From Rhizobium nepotum 39/7 (GTDB lineage Bacteria; Pseudomonadota; Alphaproteobacteria; Rhizobiales; Rhizobiaceae): a stretch of DNA of 64,000 bases. The position numbers and the translations under genes are program-made. The number at the start of each line of letters is the position of its first letter. Position 1 is the stretch's first letter. This document shows, one piece after another, positions 48,377-57,502 of the stretch. The stretch lies in assembly GCF_000949865.1 (NCBI RefSeq), contig NZ_JWJH01000017.1, forward strand, positions 182,409-246,408, written 5' to 3'. The notes under the pieces were generated by a model, which was not told where the DNA came from, did not search any database, and worked only from the letters and a program-made list of their open reading frames with translations.

Positions 48377-48459
48377 TGTCCATCGCCACATAAGCATTGC
48401 GCCCGTCTCCGTTGCGGCTTACAGCAAGCATTCAACGAGATGCTGACGGATACCGCACG

Positions 48460-49284
48460 ATGACGAAGAACCAGAAAATTGACGAAGAGGCGCTTGCCGA
48501 AGCCTATAACCGCGCACTTGCGCTTGAAAAAGCGGGTGACGTGGACGCGGCGGTGAAGGCCTATGAAGAGGTTCTGGCCATCGACCCGGAAGATCACGGC
48601 GGCGCAGCCGTCCGCATCGCCGCCATGGGCCGGGGCGAACCGCCGTCGAAAGCGCCCGACGCCTATGTCGAAACCCTGTTCGACCAGCACGCCGAAGCTT
48701 TCGAGGACATTCTCGTCGAACAGCTGGGTTACGCCGTGCCGATGATGGTGCGCCAGCGGCTGCAAACGCTTGATCTCGGCCCCTTCAAGCGCTTGCTCGA
48801 TCTCGGCTGCGGCACCGGCCTCACCGGTGAAGCGCTGCGTGATATGGCCGACGACATCACCGGCATCGACATTTCCGAAAACATGGTCGAGCTTGCCCAT
48901 GAGAAAGACCTCTACGAGACGCTTTATGTCGCGGAAGCGGAGGATTTTCTCGAAGACAATGACGACGAGCCCTTCGACATCATCACCGCAACCGATGTGC
49001 TGCCCTATCTCGGCGCACTGGAACCGCTATTTTTCGGCGCTGCCGAAAACCTCATTCCCGGTGGCCTGCTGATCTTCTCGTCGGAAACTCTACCTGAAGC
49101 AACCATGGCCGGACGCCCCTATATCGTCGGCCCGCACCAGCGTTTCGCCCATTCGGAAACCTATGTCCGCGAAAGACTGGCCGCGACCGGTTTCGACATC
49201 GTCGAAGTCACCGACATCAACGTGCGCATGCAGGACGGCAACCCGACACCGGGTCATCTGGTCATAGCCAAGCTCAAGGGCTGA
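48460..49284 (+). CDS. TPR-containing SAM-dependent methyltransferase
   Basis: A 274-residue protein: one or two TPR-like helices at residues about 9-43 (AYNRALALEKAGDVDAAVKA), then a class I methyltransferase domain with motif I LLDLGCGTGLTG (112-123), GIDISENMVELA and DIITATDVLPYLGAL. This matches a group of rhizobial TPR-methyltransferases related to CHP/NDUFAF-like enzymes; the substrate is unknown. ATG 48460 was chosen at the start of the TPR segment. Confidence 0.85.
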   Translation: MTKNQKIDEEALAEAYNRALALEKAGDVDAAVKAYEEVLAIDPEDHGGAAVRIAAMGRGEPPSKAPDAYVETLFDQHAEAFEDILVEQLGYAVPMMVRQRLQTLDLGPFKRLLDLGCGTGLTGEALRDMADDITGIDISENMVELAHEKDLYETLYVAEAEDFLEDNDDEPFDIITATDVLPYLGALEPLFFGAAENLIPGGLLIFSSETLPEATMAGRPYIVGPHQRFAHSETYVRERLAATGFDIVEVTDINVRMQDGNPTPGHLVIAKLKG

Positions 49285-49289
49285 TGCAG

Positions 49290-49321
49290 AGGCAGGCGCT
49301 CCCCAAAAGAAGCGCCTGCCT
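49290..49321. terminator. Hairpin between convergent genes
   Basis: AGGCAGGCGCT and AGCGCCTGCCT form an 11-bp perfect stem with a 10-base loop. There is no T-run, but its place between convergent stop codons suggests transcription termination. Confidence 0.5.
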
Positions 49322-49380
49322 GAATCAATATCTCAGCATTACCCGCCAGACGATTGAAGAGACTCGGCTTTCCGCCCGGC

Positions 49381-50346
49381 TCAACTGGCCTTTGGACGCC
49401 AGACGATATCCGCCACCTTGAGTTTCTTCGGCACAATTTTCAGATCGTAGAACTCGTCGGCCAGCGCCTGCTGATAGCTGATGGCCTCATCCGGAACCAG
49501 CGAGACGCGTCCCAGATCCGCACCCGGACGTGTCAGAGAGACCTTGGTGACATCCTGTGGAACGCCGGTAATCGCCGCCAGCAATTTCGCGGTCTCGTCG
49601 ATATTGGCCTGCGCCTTTGTGCCGACGCTTGCAAGTTCCCTAAGGATCAGCGGCACGAGATCGGGATTGCTTTCCACGAAGTCGCCATTGGCGAGGAAAT
49701 AGCTCCAGGGATCGACAATGCCCTCGGCAGTCGAAAGAACGCGCGTCGTCGGCTCCTTTTCCGCCACGGCGAAATAAGGATCCCAGATCGACCAGGCGTC
49801 GATGCTGCCGCTACGAAAGGCCGCCGCCGCATCCGGCGGGGCAAGGTCGACGGATGTTATGTCGTTCAGCGTCAGACCGGCCTTTCGCAACGCTTTTACA
49901 GTGACGTTATGGGCGCTGGAGCCGCGTTTGAAGGCAACCTTCTTGCCCTTCAGGTCCGCCAGCGTCTTCAGCGGCGAATCCTTCTGCACAAGGATTGCCG
50001 ATCCGCCGGCCGCGCCCTTGTAGGTGCCCACATAACGCAGATTGCCACCGGCGGCCTGCGCGAAGAGCGGCGGCACATCGCCCGTCGGCCCGATATCCAG
50101 CGCGCCCGCGCCAAGGGCTTCGAGAAGCGGCGGCCCTGAGGAAAACTCCGACCATTTGACCTCGATGCCGCGATCCTTCAGAAGCGCTTCCAGCGCGCCC
50201 TGGCTTTTCGCCAGCGCGATCACGCCATTCTTCTGCCAGCCGATCCGCAATGTGGTGGTTGCGGCACCGGCCCGCCGGATATGCGGCAGAAATGCCGCCC
50301 CCGTTGCACCCGCAATCAGTCCCAATGTTCCGCGTCGTGTGAGCAT
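49381..50346 (-). CDS. Aliphatic-sulfonate-type ABC substrate-binding protein
   Basis: A 321-residue SsuA/TauA-like binding protein with a Tat-type signal (TRRGTLGLIAG near the start). Family blocks LRIGWQKNGVIALAKSQGALE, GAGALDIGPTGDVPPLFAQAAG and FRSGSIDAWSIWDPYFAVAE are clear. It likely binds sulfonates or related sulfur compounds in the periplasm. No permease, ATPase or monooxygenase gene is adjacent, so it is an orphan receptor. Confidence 0.87.
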   Translation of the reverse strand: MLTRRGTLGLIAGATGAAFLPHIRRAGAATTTLRIGWQKNGVIALAKSQGALEALLKDRGIEVKWSEFSSGPPLLEALGAGALDIGPTGDVPPLFAQAAGGNLRYVGTYKGAAGGSAILVQKDSPLKTLADLKGKKVAFKRGSSAHNVTVKALRKAGLTLNDITSVDLAPPDAAAAFRSGSIDAWSIWDPYFAVAEKEPTTRVLSTAEGIVDPWSYFLANGDFVESNPDLVPLILRELASVGTKAQANIDETAKLLAAITGVPQDVTKVSLTRPGADLGRVSLVPDEAISYQQALADEFYDLKIVPKKLKVADIVWRPKAS

Positions 50347-50574
50347 GTAGATATCCTTCGCTGTTGCCATCCTTCGATAACAAAAGCGTAGATATTCGAG
50401 AGATTTTATCAAAATCTCGCTTTGCGCGGCGGAAGCATGAAGAGAATTGAATGTGCGAATTTGCCGTTGCAGGCGGAATAAGATTGCCGTGCCGCATCGG
50501 CAGGCCGCCGGGGCGCATTCCTCGGGCAACCGCCGGATGACCGGCCTGAACGGTTACGAAAAGGCAAACCACAG

Positions 50575-50612
50575 AACGAAAAATGCCCTTCCCGGCAACC
50601 GGAAAGGGCATT
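50575..50612 (-). terminator. Intrinsic terminator of the Lrp-family gene
   Basis: AATGCCCTT (50582-50590) and AAGGGCATT (50604-50612), with an inner CCGG stem, are followed by TTTTTCG on the minus strand, 27 bp past the stop codon. Confidence 0.8.
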
Positions 50613-50638
50613 GTTAAAAGGGCCTGATTGGCCGGTGA

Positions 50639-51127
50639 TCAATCCTCGCCGGATTTGGGATTGTCCAGCAGCATGTAATCGAGCGGCAGTTCCGTCGTAT
50701 ATTTGATCTGCTCCATCGCAAAGGCCGACGACACATCGCGAATTTCGATCTTGGCGATCATCCGCTTGTAGAAGGCGTCATAGGCCGCGATGTCAGGCAC
50801 AACGACGCGCAGCAGATAATCGACATCACCGCTCATGCGGTAGAATTCCACGACTTCCGGAAACTCGGAAACCACCTCGGAAAAACGCTTCAGCCATTCG
50901 ATGGAATGGGAGGCGGTGCGGATGGAGACGAAAACGGTGACCTTGGTGTTGACCTTGACCGGATCGAGCAGCGCCACGCGCCGGCGGATAACGCCGTCCT
51001 CTTCCATCTTCTGGATACGCCGCCAACAGGGCGTCGTGGAAAGGCCGACCTTTTTCGCCAGATCGGCAACGGCCAGCGTGGAATCCTCTTGCAGAATGCG
51101 CAAAATCTTACGGTCTAGGCGATCCAA
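50639..51127 (-). CDS. Lrp/AsnC-family transcriptional regulator
   Basis: A 162-residue feast/famine regulator: LDRKILRILQEDSTLAVADLAKKVGLSTTPCWRRI is the DNA-binding winged helix and a RAM ligand-binding domain fills the rest (MSGDVDYLLRVVVPDIAAYDAFYK). The target is unknown; nothing adjacent is an obvious partner. It starts with TTG at 51127, fixed by a perfect AGGAGGG site upstream. Confidence 0.92.
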   Translation of the reverse strand: MDRLDRKILRILQEDSTLAVADLAKKVGLSTTPCWRRIQKMEEDGVIRRRVALLDPVKVNTKVTVFVSIRTASHSIEWLKRFSEVVSEFPEVVEFYRMSGDVDYLLRVVVPDIAAYDAFYKRMIAKIEIRDVSSAFAMEQIKYTTELPLDYMLLDNPKSGED

Positions 51128-51197
51128 TGCGTCTACCCTCCTGAATTAATTTCCTTTCAATACACTATTTTTCACAAAAAAACAGAAAATTGTTTCA

Positions 51198-51842
51198 CTA
51201 AAGCCGCATTTCCACATGTTCCCGCAGAACCGGAAGCAACTCCTCCGTAAACCACGGGTTCTTCTTCAGCCAGCCGGTGTTGCGCCAGCTTGGATGCGGC
51301 AGGGCTAAAATGGCCGGTCCCGAATTCGCGTGAAAATAGCTGCGCCAATCGCGCACGGTTTCGGTCATGGTTTTTCGCCGCCTTTCGCCAAGGTGAAAGG
51401 CCTGAGCATATTGGCCGATGGCAAGGATCAGCTCCACCTGCGGCATCGCCGCCATCACCCGCTCACGCCATTGCGGCGCGCATTCGCGCCGTGGCGGCAG
51501 GTCGCTGCCCTTGTCGTCATAACCGGGAAAACAGAACCCCATGGGCACGATGGCGAAGCGGTCCGGGTCGTAGAACGTCTCCCGATCAACATTCAGCCAT
51601 CGGCGAAGCCTGTCGCCGGAAGCATCGTTGAAGGGCAGACCCGTTTCATGCACGCGAAGCCCTGGCGCCTGCCCCGCAATCAGGATACGCGCCTTCGTCG
51701 ACATCACGACCACCGGCCGGGGTTCATGCGGCAGACGTTCGTTGAACGGGGTATCGCGACAGATGCGACAGCGGGCGATCTCGCCGCGCAACCCGTCCAG
51801 CCCGTCATCACGCATCGGCAGGGTTCGATCCCTCTCAGCCAT
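51198..51842 (-). CDS. Uracil-DNA-glycosylase-superfamily protein
   Basis: A 214-residue UDG-fold protein. CRICRD near the N-terminus, the active-site loop AGQAPGLRVHETGLPFNDASG and the C-terminal ALPHPSWRNTGWLKKNPWF (HPS motif) are recognisable. It is closer to the family of UDG-like proteins of unknown substrate than to classical Ung. Its start overlaps the upstream nuclease gene by 8 bp. Confidence 0.85.
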   Translation of the reverse strand: MAERDRTLPMRDDGLDGLRGEIARCRICRDTPFNERLPHEPRPVVVMSTKARILIAGQAPGLRVHETGLPFNDASGDRLRRWLNVDRETFYDPDRFAIVPMGFCFPGYDDKGSDLPPRRECAPQWRERVMAAMPQVELILAIGQYAQAFHLGERRRKTMTETVRDWRSYFHANSGPAILALPHPSWRNTGWLKKNPWFTEELLPVLREHVEMRL

Positions 51843-52428
51843 GATCCCATCCCAGAAGATGACGGATGATGGTGAGGAAACCCGTCGCGGGCGTGTCCAG
51901 ATCCGCTGCGCGATGCTCGCGCCGCCACTCCGACGGTTTTTCAAATTCTCCCGCCCAGATGCCGCGGGCTTCTCTGCGCGCGCCAGCCTGCTCGACGGAA
52001 AACTGGAAATAACCGGACGCGATGGCGAAACCTGCCGCCACCATTTCCGAGGAGACATCCCTGTCTCCCGCCGAACAATAAACCAGCAGCCGCCCGTAAC
52101 GGTCTCGGGAACTGCCGGAACAGGAGAAGACCGCACCCTCGATCATCCGTTGCAGAACACGGCGCGCCTCCGCCCCGCATGGCCAGGTTTCGCCGCCGCG
52201 CCGGCATGTTTGCGAAAGCTCCGGCGCATCGATGCCGAGCAGCCGGAACCGCTCGCTGCCCTTTGAGAGCGTGTCGCCGTCGATCACGAAGAAACGGCCG
52301 GTATAGGTCTCGCTGTTGATCTGATCGAGCTTGGCGGAGATCAGAATACCGAGAAAAACCATGGCGAGAAAAAGCCCCGCGTCGCGAAACATCGAAAAAA
52401 AGCCGCGTCTGCCTCCGTTTCGTCTCAT
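51835..52428 (-). CDS. Membrane-anchored thermonuclease-family (SNase) protein
   Basis: A 197-residue protein: an N-terminal signal anchor (AGLFLAMVFLGILISA, about residues 17-32) and a staphylococcal-nuclease-like domain with FVIDGDTL, FRLLGIDAPE and DRYGRLLVY. The conserved active-site region is present, so a periplasmic nuclease is likely. ATG 52428 is used; the much longer frame to 53178 runs antisense through the kinase gene and is spurious. Confidence 0.88.
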   Translation of the reverse strand: MRRNGGRRGFFSMFRDAGLFLAMVFLGILISAKLDQINSETYTGRFFVIDGDTLSKGSERFRLLGIDAPELSQTCRRGGETWPCGAEARRVLQRMIEGAVFSCSGSSRDRYGRLLVYCSAGDRDVSSEMVAAGFAIASGYFQFSVEQAGARREARGIWAGEFEKPSEWRREHRAADLDTPATGFLTIIRHLLGWDHG

Positions 52429-52536
52429 GTCACAACAAACCCTTGTCAGAAATGGCAAACAAATCCTTTCACGACAGCATCTTCTTAAGATTTTGTGCGT
52501 AACCTGCAAAGGATTCATGTCACCTGCGTTGTAACA

Positions 52537-54072
52537 ATGAGTAAAAGCGTCAGCACGTCCACCGATAAGATTATCGTCGACCGCTCGCGAAAGCACCGTA
52601 ACAAGGCTGTTTTCGACACGGTGAAGACGACACGTGAACGCCTGCAACAAGGGGCCGGCGGCACCGAAGCCTATGAACGCGAAATGCTGACGATGCACAT
52701 CGCCGAGACCCTCCAGGGCGCGATGATCATGCCGCTTTTCATCGTATTGGCCTCCATCATCGGTTTGTATATCACCCGTGATATCGGGCTTATCATCTGG
52801 TCGCTGATCGCACTGAGTTTCCATGCCATGTCTCTGGTGCTGGCCAAAAGAGCCGCAAAACAGGAGATCACGGCGGATAATCTGCCGAAATGGCGCAATC
52901 TCTTCCTCGGCATGCAGATCCTCATCGGCTGCGCCTGGGCCATGTTCGCGCTGGCCGAACCGGTGCGCAACGACCCGACGCTCGTTCTTTTCTTCAAGGG
53001 CGCGACGCTGCTGATCGCCCTCTCGCTCACCGCCATGGCCAATTTCATGCTGCGGCGGGCGACCTTCATGACCTTCCTGCCGGTGCTGGCTGCACTGTGC
53101 GTGACTTCGATCATCTCCCGCGATCCGTTCGATGTCGGCCTTGCCCTGATGTTCGGCATGGCGATCCTTTTCTGTCACCGCATCACCAGCAGGCTTTACC
53201 AGACCAGCATCAAGCTGCTTTCGTCGCAGACCGAAAAGGACGACCTGATCGCCGAACTCGAAGTCGCCAACTCGGTATCAGACGAGGCGCGGCGGCGTGC
53301 GGAAGAGGCCAACCTGGCGAAATCGCGCTTCCTCGCCTCCATGTCGCATGAACTCAGAACCCCGCTCAACGCCATTCTCGGCTTCTCCGAAGTCATGGCG
53401 TCGGAAGTGCTCGGTCCGCTCAACAATCCGCTCTACAGGGAATATTCCGGCGATATTCACCGTTCGGGCCAGCATCTGCTCGACCTCATCAACGAAATCC
53501 TCGACCTGTCGCGTATCGAGGCCGGCCGCTACGATCTCAACGAGGAATCGGTCTCGATGCTGGAAATCGCCGAGGATTGCATCGGCATGATCCAGCTTCG
53601 CGCCCGCGCCAAGACCATCAGGATTTCACAGCAATTCGAAAGCAGCCTGCCGCAGGTCTGGGCGGATGAAAAATCGATCCGCCAGGTGATCCTCAACCTT
53701 CTCTCCAATGCCGTGAAATTCACCCCGCAGGGCGGCGAAATTCTCGTGAAGGCGGGCTGGACGGCGGGCGGCGGGCAATATGTGTCGATCAAGGATAACG
53801 GCCCGGGCATTCCCGAGGATGAAATCCCCGTGGTGCTGTCGGCCTTCGGTCAGGGATCGATCGCGATCAAAAGCGCCGAACAGGGAACGGGGCTCGGCCT
53901 GCCCATCGTTCAGGCCATCCTCGCCAAACATGACGGCCAGTTCATCCTGAAATCGAAATTGCGAGAAGGTACCGAGGGCATCGCCATCCTGCCGGCGAAA
54001 CGCGTGCTGCAAAGCCTGCCCGCCGTGGAGGAAACCCTCGCCATCCAGCCCCGTCGCCGGTCCTTCGCTTGA
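52537..54072 (+). CDS. pdhS2: Sensor histidine kinase, PdhS/DivJ type
   Basis: A 511-residue kinase with about six transmembrane segments at residues 60-215, a coiled-coil linker (about 240-262), the phospho-acceptor His271 in SMSHELRTPLNAILGF and a HATPase domain with NLLSNAVKF, DNGPGIP and GTGLGLPI. No PAS domain or receiver is seen. The H-box neighbourhood matches kinases of the alphaproteobacterial DivJ/PleC/PdhS group that phosphorylate DivK and tune CtrA. Position in the gene order and His271 fit the A. tumefaciens PdhS2 protein that affects motility and biofilm (recalled, not verified). Confidence 0.82.
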   Translation: MSKSVSTSTDKIIVDRSRKHRNKAVFDTVKTTRERLQQGAGGTEAYEREMLTMHIAETLQGAMIMPLFIVLASIIGLYITRDIGLIIWSLIALSFHAMSLVLAKRAAKQEITADNLPKWRNLFLGMQILIGCAWAMFALAEPVRNDPTLVLFFKGATLLIALSLTAMANFMLRRATFMTFLPVLAALCVTSIISRDPFDVGLALMFGMAILFCHRITSRLYQTSIKLLSSQTEKDDLIAELEVANSVSDEARRRAEEANLAKSRFLASMSHELRTPLNAILGFSEVMASEVLGPLNNPLYREYSGDIHRSGQHLLDLINEILDLSRIEAGRYDLNEESVSMLEIAEDCIGMIQLRARAKTIRISQQFESSLPQVWADEKSIRQVILNLLSNAVKFTPQGGEILVKAGWTAGGGQYVSIKDNGPGIPEDEIPVVLSAFGQGSIAIKSAEQGTGLGLPIVQAILAKHDGQFILKSKLREGTEGIAILPAKRVLQSLPAVEETLAIQPRRRSFA

Positions 54073-54082
54073 GCAAAAACCC

Positions 54083-54487
54083 TCAGAAGAACAGCGCCGT
54101 CACCAGCGAATACAGCACGAAAAATCCGTTTGCCGTCAAAAGGCAAAAGACGGCGAAGGAACCGAGATCCTTGGCGTGTCGCCCGACGGAAGAGATTTCC
54201 GGCGAAATGCGGTCCACCAGCTCCTCTATCGCGGTATTGAGCGCCTCGACCGCAAACAGAAGCAGCATCAGCACCGTGAAGACGAGAAGATGCGCAAACG
54301 GCGCACCGACGACCAGAAGCAGGGCAAGGCCGACACCGAAGGCGAGAACCTCGTGCCGGAACGCCGCTTCCTGCCACAGCCGGCCAAGCCCCTGCACGGA
54401 ATAACGGGCAGCGGCAAAAAGATGCCGCCAACCCTTTTCCTTGCGGAAAACAGGTTCCGGTTGCTTCTTCTGCGGCGTTGCGTCCAT
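54083..54487 (-). CDS. dgkA: Diacylglycerol kinase (DgkA family)
   Basis: A 134-residue integral membrane kinase that recycles diacylglycerol from membrane-derived glucan and lipid metabolism. After a charged N-terminus come three transmembrane helices; the catalytic signature EALNTAIEELVDRIS is intact, followed by GRHAKDLGS. It converges with the kinase gene with only 10 bp between stop codons. ATG 54487. Confidence 0.92.
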   Translation of the reverse strand: MDATPQKKQPEPVFRKEKGWRHLFAAARYSVQGLGRLWQEAAFRHEVLAFGVGLALLLVVGAPFAHLLVFTVLMLLLFAVEALNTAIEELVDRISPEISSVGRHAKDLGSFAVFCLLTANGFFVLYSLVTALFF

Positions 54488-54495
54488 CTGTAACC

Positions 54496-55530
54496 TCAAT
54501 GGCTGGTGCGCGGACTGGTGCTGGTGTCGACACCGGCCGCTTCGAAGGTCGCCATGCCGGAATGGCAGGCTGCAGCGGCCTTGACGATGCCGGCGGCCAA
54601 AGCGGCGCCCGTGCCCTCGCCAAGCCGCATGCCAAGCGCCAGGAGCGGCGTCTTGCCGAGTTTCTCGACGGCGGCCAGGTGGCCGGGTTCACCGGAAACA
54701 TGGCCGATCAGGCAATGGTCGAGCGCCGAAGGAGTGATCGCCTTCAACAGCGCGGCAGCGGCCGTGGCCACATAACCGTCGATCAGGACGGGAATGCGCT
54801 GCACGCGCGCGGCAAGGATAGCGCCGGCAATCGCCGCAATCTCGCGCCCACCAAGGCGGCGCATGATTTCGAACGGGTCGGAGAGATGGTCCTTGTGGAA
54901 TTCCACCGCAGCCTTCACCGCCGCGATCTTGCGGGCCATGACCTCACCTTCCGAGCCAGTGCCGGGACCTGTCCACTCTTCCGCCGTGCCACCATAGAGC
55001 GCCAGATTGATCGCCGCCGCGATGGTGGTGTTGCCGATGCCCATTTCGCCGACACAGAGAAGGTCCGTGCCGCCGGCGATCGCTTCCATGCCGAACGCCA
55101 TGGTGGCGGCGCAATCGCGCTCGGAAAGGGCCGGCTCGCAGGTGATGTCGCCGGTCGGGTAATCCAGCGCCAGATCGAAAATCTTCAAGCCGAGATCGTT
55201 GGTAACGCAAATCTGGTTGATCGCCGCACCGCCAGCCGCAAAGTTTTCCACCATCTGCTGCGTCACCGATGTCGGATAAGGTGTGACGCCGTGCCGCGTG
55301 ACGCCGTGATTGCCGGCGAAGATCGCCACCAGCGGGCGGGTGACGGCGGGCGAACGGCCGGACCATGCGGCGAGCCACATGGCGATCTCTTCCAGACGGC
55401 CGAGCGAACCGGCCGGTTTCGTCAATTGCGCATTACGCTCCTTGGCCGCGACCAGCGCATGTGTGTCCGGGCCGGGAAGCTCGCGCAGCAGCGCGCGGAA
55501 ATCATCGAAGGGCAATCCGCTCATGCTCAT
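54496..55530 (-). CDS. cobT: Nicotinate-nucleotide-dimethylbenzimidazole phosphoribosyltransferase
   Basis: A 344-residue enzyme that makes alpha-ribazole phosphate for the lower ligand of cobalamin. The family blocks KPAGSLGRLEE, FAGNHGVTRHGVTPYP, GEMGIGNTT and the catalytic MRLGEGTGAALA are present. It is divergent from cobS, with 131 bp between starts. Start is MSMSG at 55530, or the second ATG two codons later. Confidence 0.96.
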   Translation of the reverse strand: MSMSGLPFDDFRALLRELPGPDTHALVAAKERNAQLTKPAGSLGRLEEIAMWLAAWSGRSPAVTRPLVAIFAGNHGVTRHGVTPYPTSVTQQMVENFAAGGAAINQICVTNDLGLKIFDLALDYPTGDITCEPALSERDCAATMAFGMEAIAGGTDLLCVGEMGIGNTTIAAAINLALYGGTAEEWTGPGTGSEGEVMARKIAAVKAAVEFHKDHLSDPFEIMRRLGGREIAAIAGAILAARVQRIPVLIDGYVATAAAALLKAITPSALDHCLIGHVSGEPGHLAAVEKLGKTPLLALGMRLGEGTGAALAAGIVKAAAACHSGMATFEAAGVDTSTSPRTSH

Positions 55531-55661
55531 GGTATCTGTCTTTCTCGTCGTCGGGTTGGCGGAAACTTGTATTTTCCGGCAAATCGGTCTTTGTTGCGCC
55601 TCTCATAATCGCGGACGCGCTGCGGAACAACCGTAAATGCAAGCACAGCAACGGAGAGAGC

Positions 55662-56447
55662 ATGAAGGCCGGGGATTTTATAACAGATGTCGTGCATTCC
55701 CTTGCCTTTCTCAGCCGCCTGCCGGTCCCCTCGCGCTTCTTCGGGAATGATGACGGCACCTCGATGCGCCGGACCGCCCGCGCCTTTCCCGCCGCAGGCC
55801 TGCTCATCGCCCTGCCCGCCGCTTTCCTTGTGGTGGTTTTCACCGCTTTCGACGCTTCGCCGCAGCTCACCGGCTGGCTCGCCATCGCCATGACGGCGCT
55901 GATAACCGGCGCGCTGCACGAGGACGGGCTGGCCGATATGGCCGACGGTTTCGGCAGCGGCAAGGACAAGGCAAGAACGCTTGATATCATGAAGGACAGC
56001 CGCATCGGCAGCTATGGCACGATCGCCATGATCCTGTCTTTCGCGCTGCGCGCCACGGCCCTCGCGTCCCTGATAGAGACCCTGCCGGGCAAGACAGCCG
56101 CCGCCTGCCTCATTGCAGCCCTTGTGATGAGCCGCGCCCTCATGGTGTGGCACTGGCAGGCGCTGCCCGCAGCCAAAGCCTCCGGCATTGCCGCCGGCGC
56201 CGGCCAGCCGGGCAAAGGCGAGCGCAACATCGCGCTTGCGACCGGGCTGCTGCTGCTCGTGCTCTTCACGCTGCACGCCCTGCCCTTTCTCGCGATAGTG
56301 GCCGTTCTGGCGGCAGCCTGTCTGGCGGTGGCGCTTTTCGGCAGGCTCTGCGACAGGAAGATCGGCGGCCACACGGGTGACACTATTGGCGCCTGCCAGC
56401 AGATCACGGAGATCGTGATTCTCCTCGCCCTTGCCCTTGCGACATGA
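55662..56447 (+). CDS. cobS: Adenosylcobinamide-GDP ribazoletransferase (cobalamin synthase)
   Basis: A 261-residue inner-membrane enzyme that attaches alpha-ribazole to adenosylcobinamide-GDP, the last step of cobalamin assembly. The signature ALHEDGLADMADGFGSGKDK and the CDRKIGGHTGDTIGACQQI tail are intact, among six hydrophobic helices. GGAGAGAG precedes ATG 55662. No cobalamin riboswitch is seen between cobS and the divergent cobT. Confidence 0.95.
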   Translation: MKAGDFITDVVHSLAFLSRLPVPSRFFGNDDGTSMRRTARAFPAAGLLIALPAAFLVVVFTAFDASPQLTGWLAIAMTALITGALHEDGLADMADGFGSGKDKARTLDIMKDSRIGSYGTIAMILSFALRATALASLIETLPGKTAAACLIAALVMSRALMVWHWQALPAAKASGIAAGAGQPGKGERNIALATGLLLLVLFTLHALPFLAIVAVLAAACLAVALFGRLCDRKIGGHTGDTIGACQQITEIVILLALALAT

Positions 56448-56466
56448 CGGCCTGATATAGATCATC

Positions 56467-56661
56467 ATGGAAACGCCCTGCATTCATGTCTGCTCCCTCG
56501 ATGCCACGAACAGCCTCTGCACCGGCTGCGGCCGCACGCTGGATGAAATAGGCGGCTGGACGAGTTATAGCGACGGGAAGCGCCGCATGATCATGTCGGT
56601 GCTTCCCGAAAGACTGGCAAGAGCAGGCAAGGACACCTCCAGGGAGACGCACACCGCATGA
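56467..56661 (+). CDS. DUF1289 cysteine-rich small protein
   Basis: A 64-residue DUF1289 protein with the typical opening TPCIHVCSLDATNSLCTGCGRTLDEI; four cysteines in CxxxC...CxxC spacing probably bind a metal or iron-sulfur cluster. The role of this family is unknown. It overlaps the following protease gene by 4 bp and is coupled to it. Confidence 0.92.
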   Translation: METPCIHVCSLDATNSLCTGCGRTLDEIGGWTSYSDGKRRMIMSVLPERLARAGKDTSRETHTA

Positions 56662-57365
56662 ACAGGCTGACTATCGTTCTCCTCTTGCTGGCCGTTGGTC
56701 TCGGCCTGCTTCTCGTCAATCACGACAGCGGCCGCACCTTCGGCATCGACAACGAGAAATTCGGACAGATCGTCTATCTTCTGCCGATCGCAGGATTGCT
56801 ATCCGTCGGCATTCTGGCGGGAAGCCGCGGCAGCCTCGCCAGCGTCATCCGCCAGCTCGCCATCTGGCTCGTCATCATCCTCGGCCTCGTATCGGTCTAT
56901 CTCTATCGTTACGACCTGCAATCCTTCGGCGACCGGCTGCTGGGCGGCCTGATGCCCGGCCGTGCGGTGGTGGTGACGACCGCTGGCGGCGAACAGGAGA
57001 TCGTCCTGCACAAATCGATGAGCGGCCATTTCGAGGCGAATGTCGGCGTCAACGGCAAGACCATCCACATGCTCGTCGATACCGGCGCAAGCTCCGTGGT
57101 GCTCGCCAATGCGGACGCGGCCGAAATCGGTATCGACACGGCAAGCCTGCGCTACACCGTGCCGGTGATGACCGCGAACGGCCGCACGGCGGCAGCGCCC
57201 GTGATGCTGTCCGAGATCGGCATCGGCCCGATCGTGCGGAGCAACATCCCCGCCCTCGTCGCGCAGGACGGTCAACTGGACCAGAGCCTGCTCGGCATGA
57301 GCTTCCTGTCGACGCTCGGCTCGCTGCAGATGCAGACCGACGAGTTGAGATTGCGGGACAGATAA
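56658..57365 (+). CDS. Membrane-anchored retropepsin-like aspartic protease (TIGR02281 type)
   Basis: A 235-residue protein with two or three N-terminal transmembrane helices (about 4-21, 37-54, 66-84) and a single retropepsin-like domain with the catalytic Asp141 in LVDTGASSVVL. Only one catalytic Asp is present, so it must dimerise to work, as in retropepsins. It matches the clan AA TIGR02281 group found in many proteobacteria, with the active site placed in the periplasm. Confidence 0.9.
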   Translation: MNRLTIVLLLLAVGLGLLLVNHDSGRTFGIDNEKFGQIVYLLPIAGLLSVGILAGSRGSLASVIRQLAIWLVIILGLVSVYLYRYDLQSFGDRLLGGLMPGRAVVVTTAGGEQEIVLHKSMSGHFEANVGVNGKTIHMLVDTGASSVVLANADAAEIGIDTASLRYTVPVMTANGRTAAAPVMLSEIGIGPIVRSNIPALVAQDGQLDQSLLGMSFLSTLGSLQMQTDELRLRDR

Positions 57366-57502
57366 AAGCGGCCAGGCAAACAATTCTTGCTTGGATCAAA
57401 AAATTTCAAAATATAGTAAGAACAGGATGCCGATGTAGAGGTTTTTTACTGGGATAAAGCGTGAAAATCCGAGAAAGAAACTCTCGATGCTTCATCAAAT
57501 AA

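Noticed and set aside
52429..53178. 250-codon extension of the nuclease gene
   Set aside because: Antisense to the histidine kinase; the signal anchor starts at 52428.
55531..55661. Cobalamin riboswitch between cobT and cobS
   Set aside because: The conserved B12-box sequence is not present in the 131-bp spacer.
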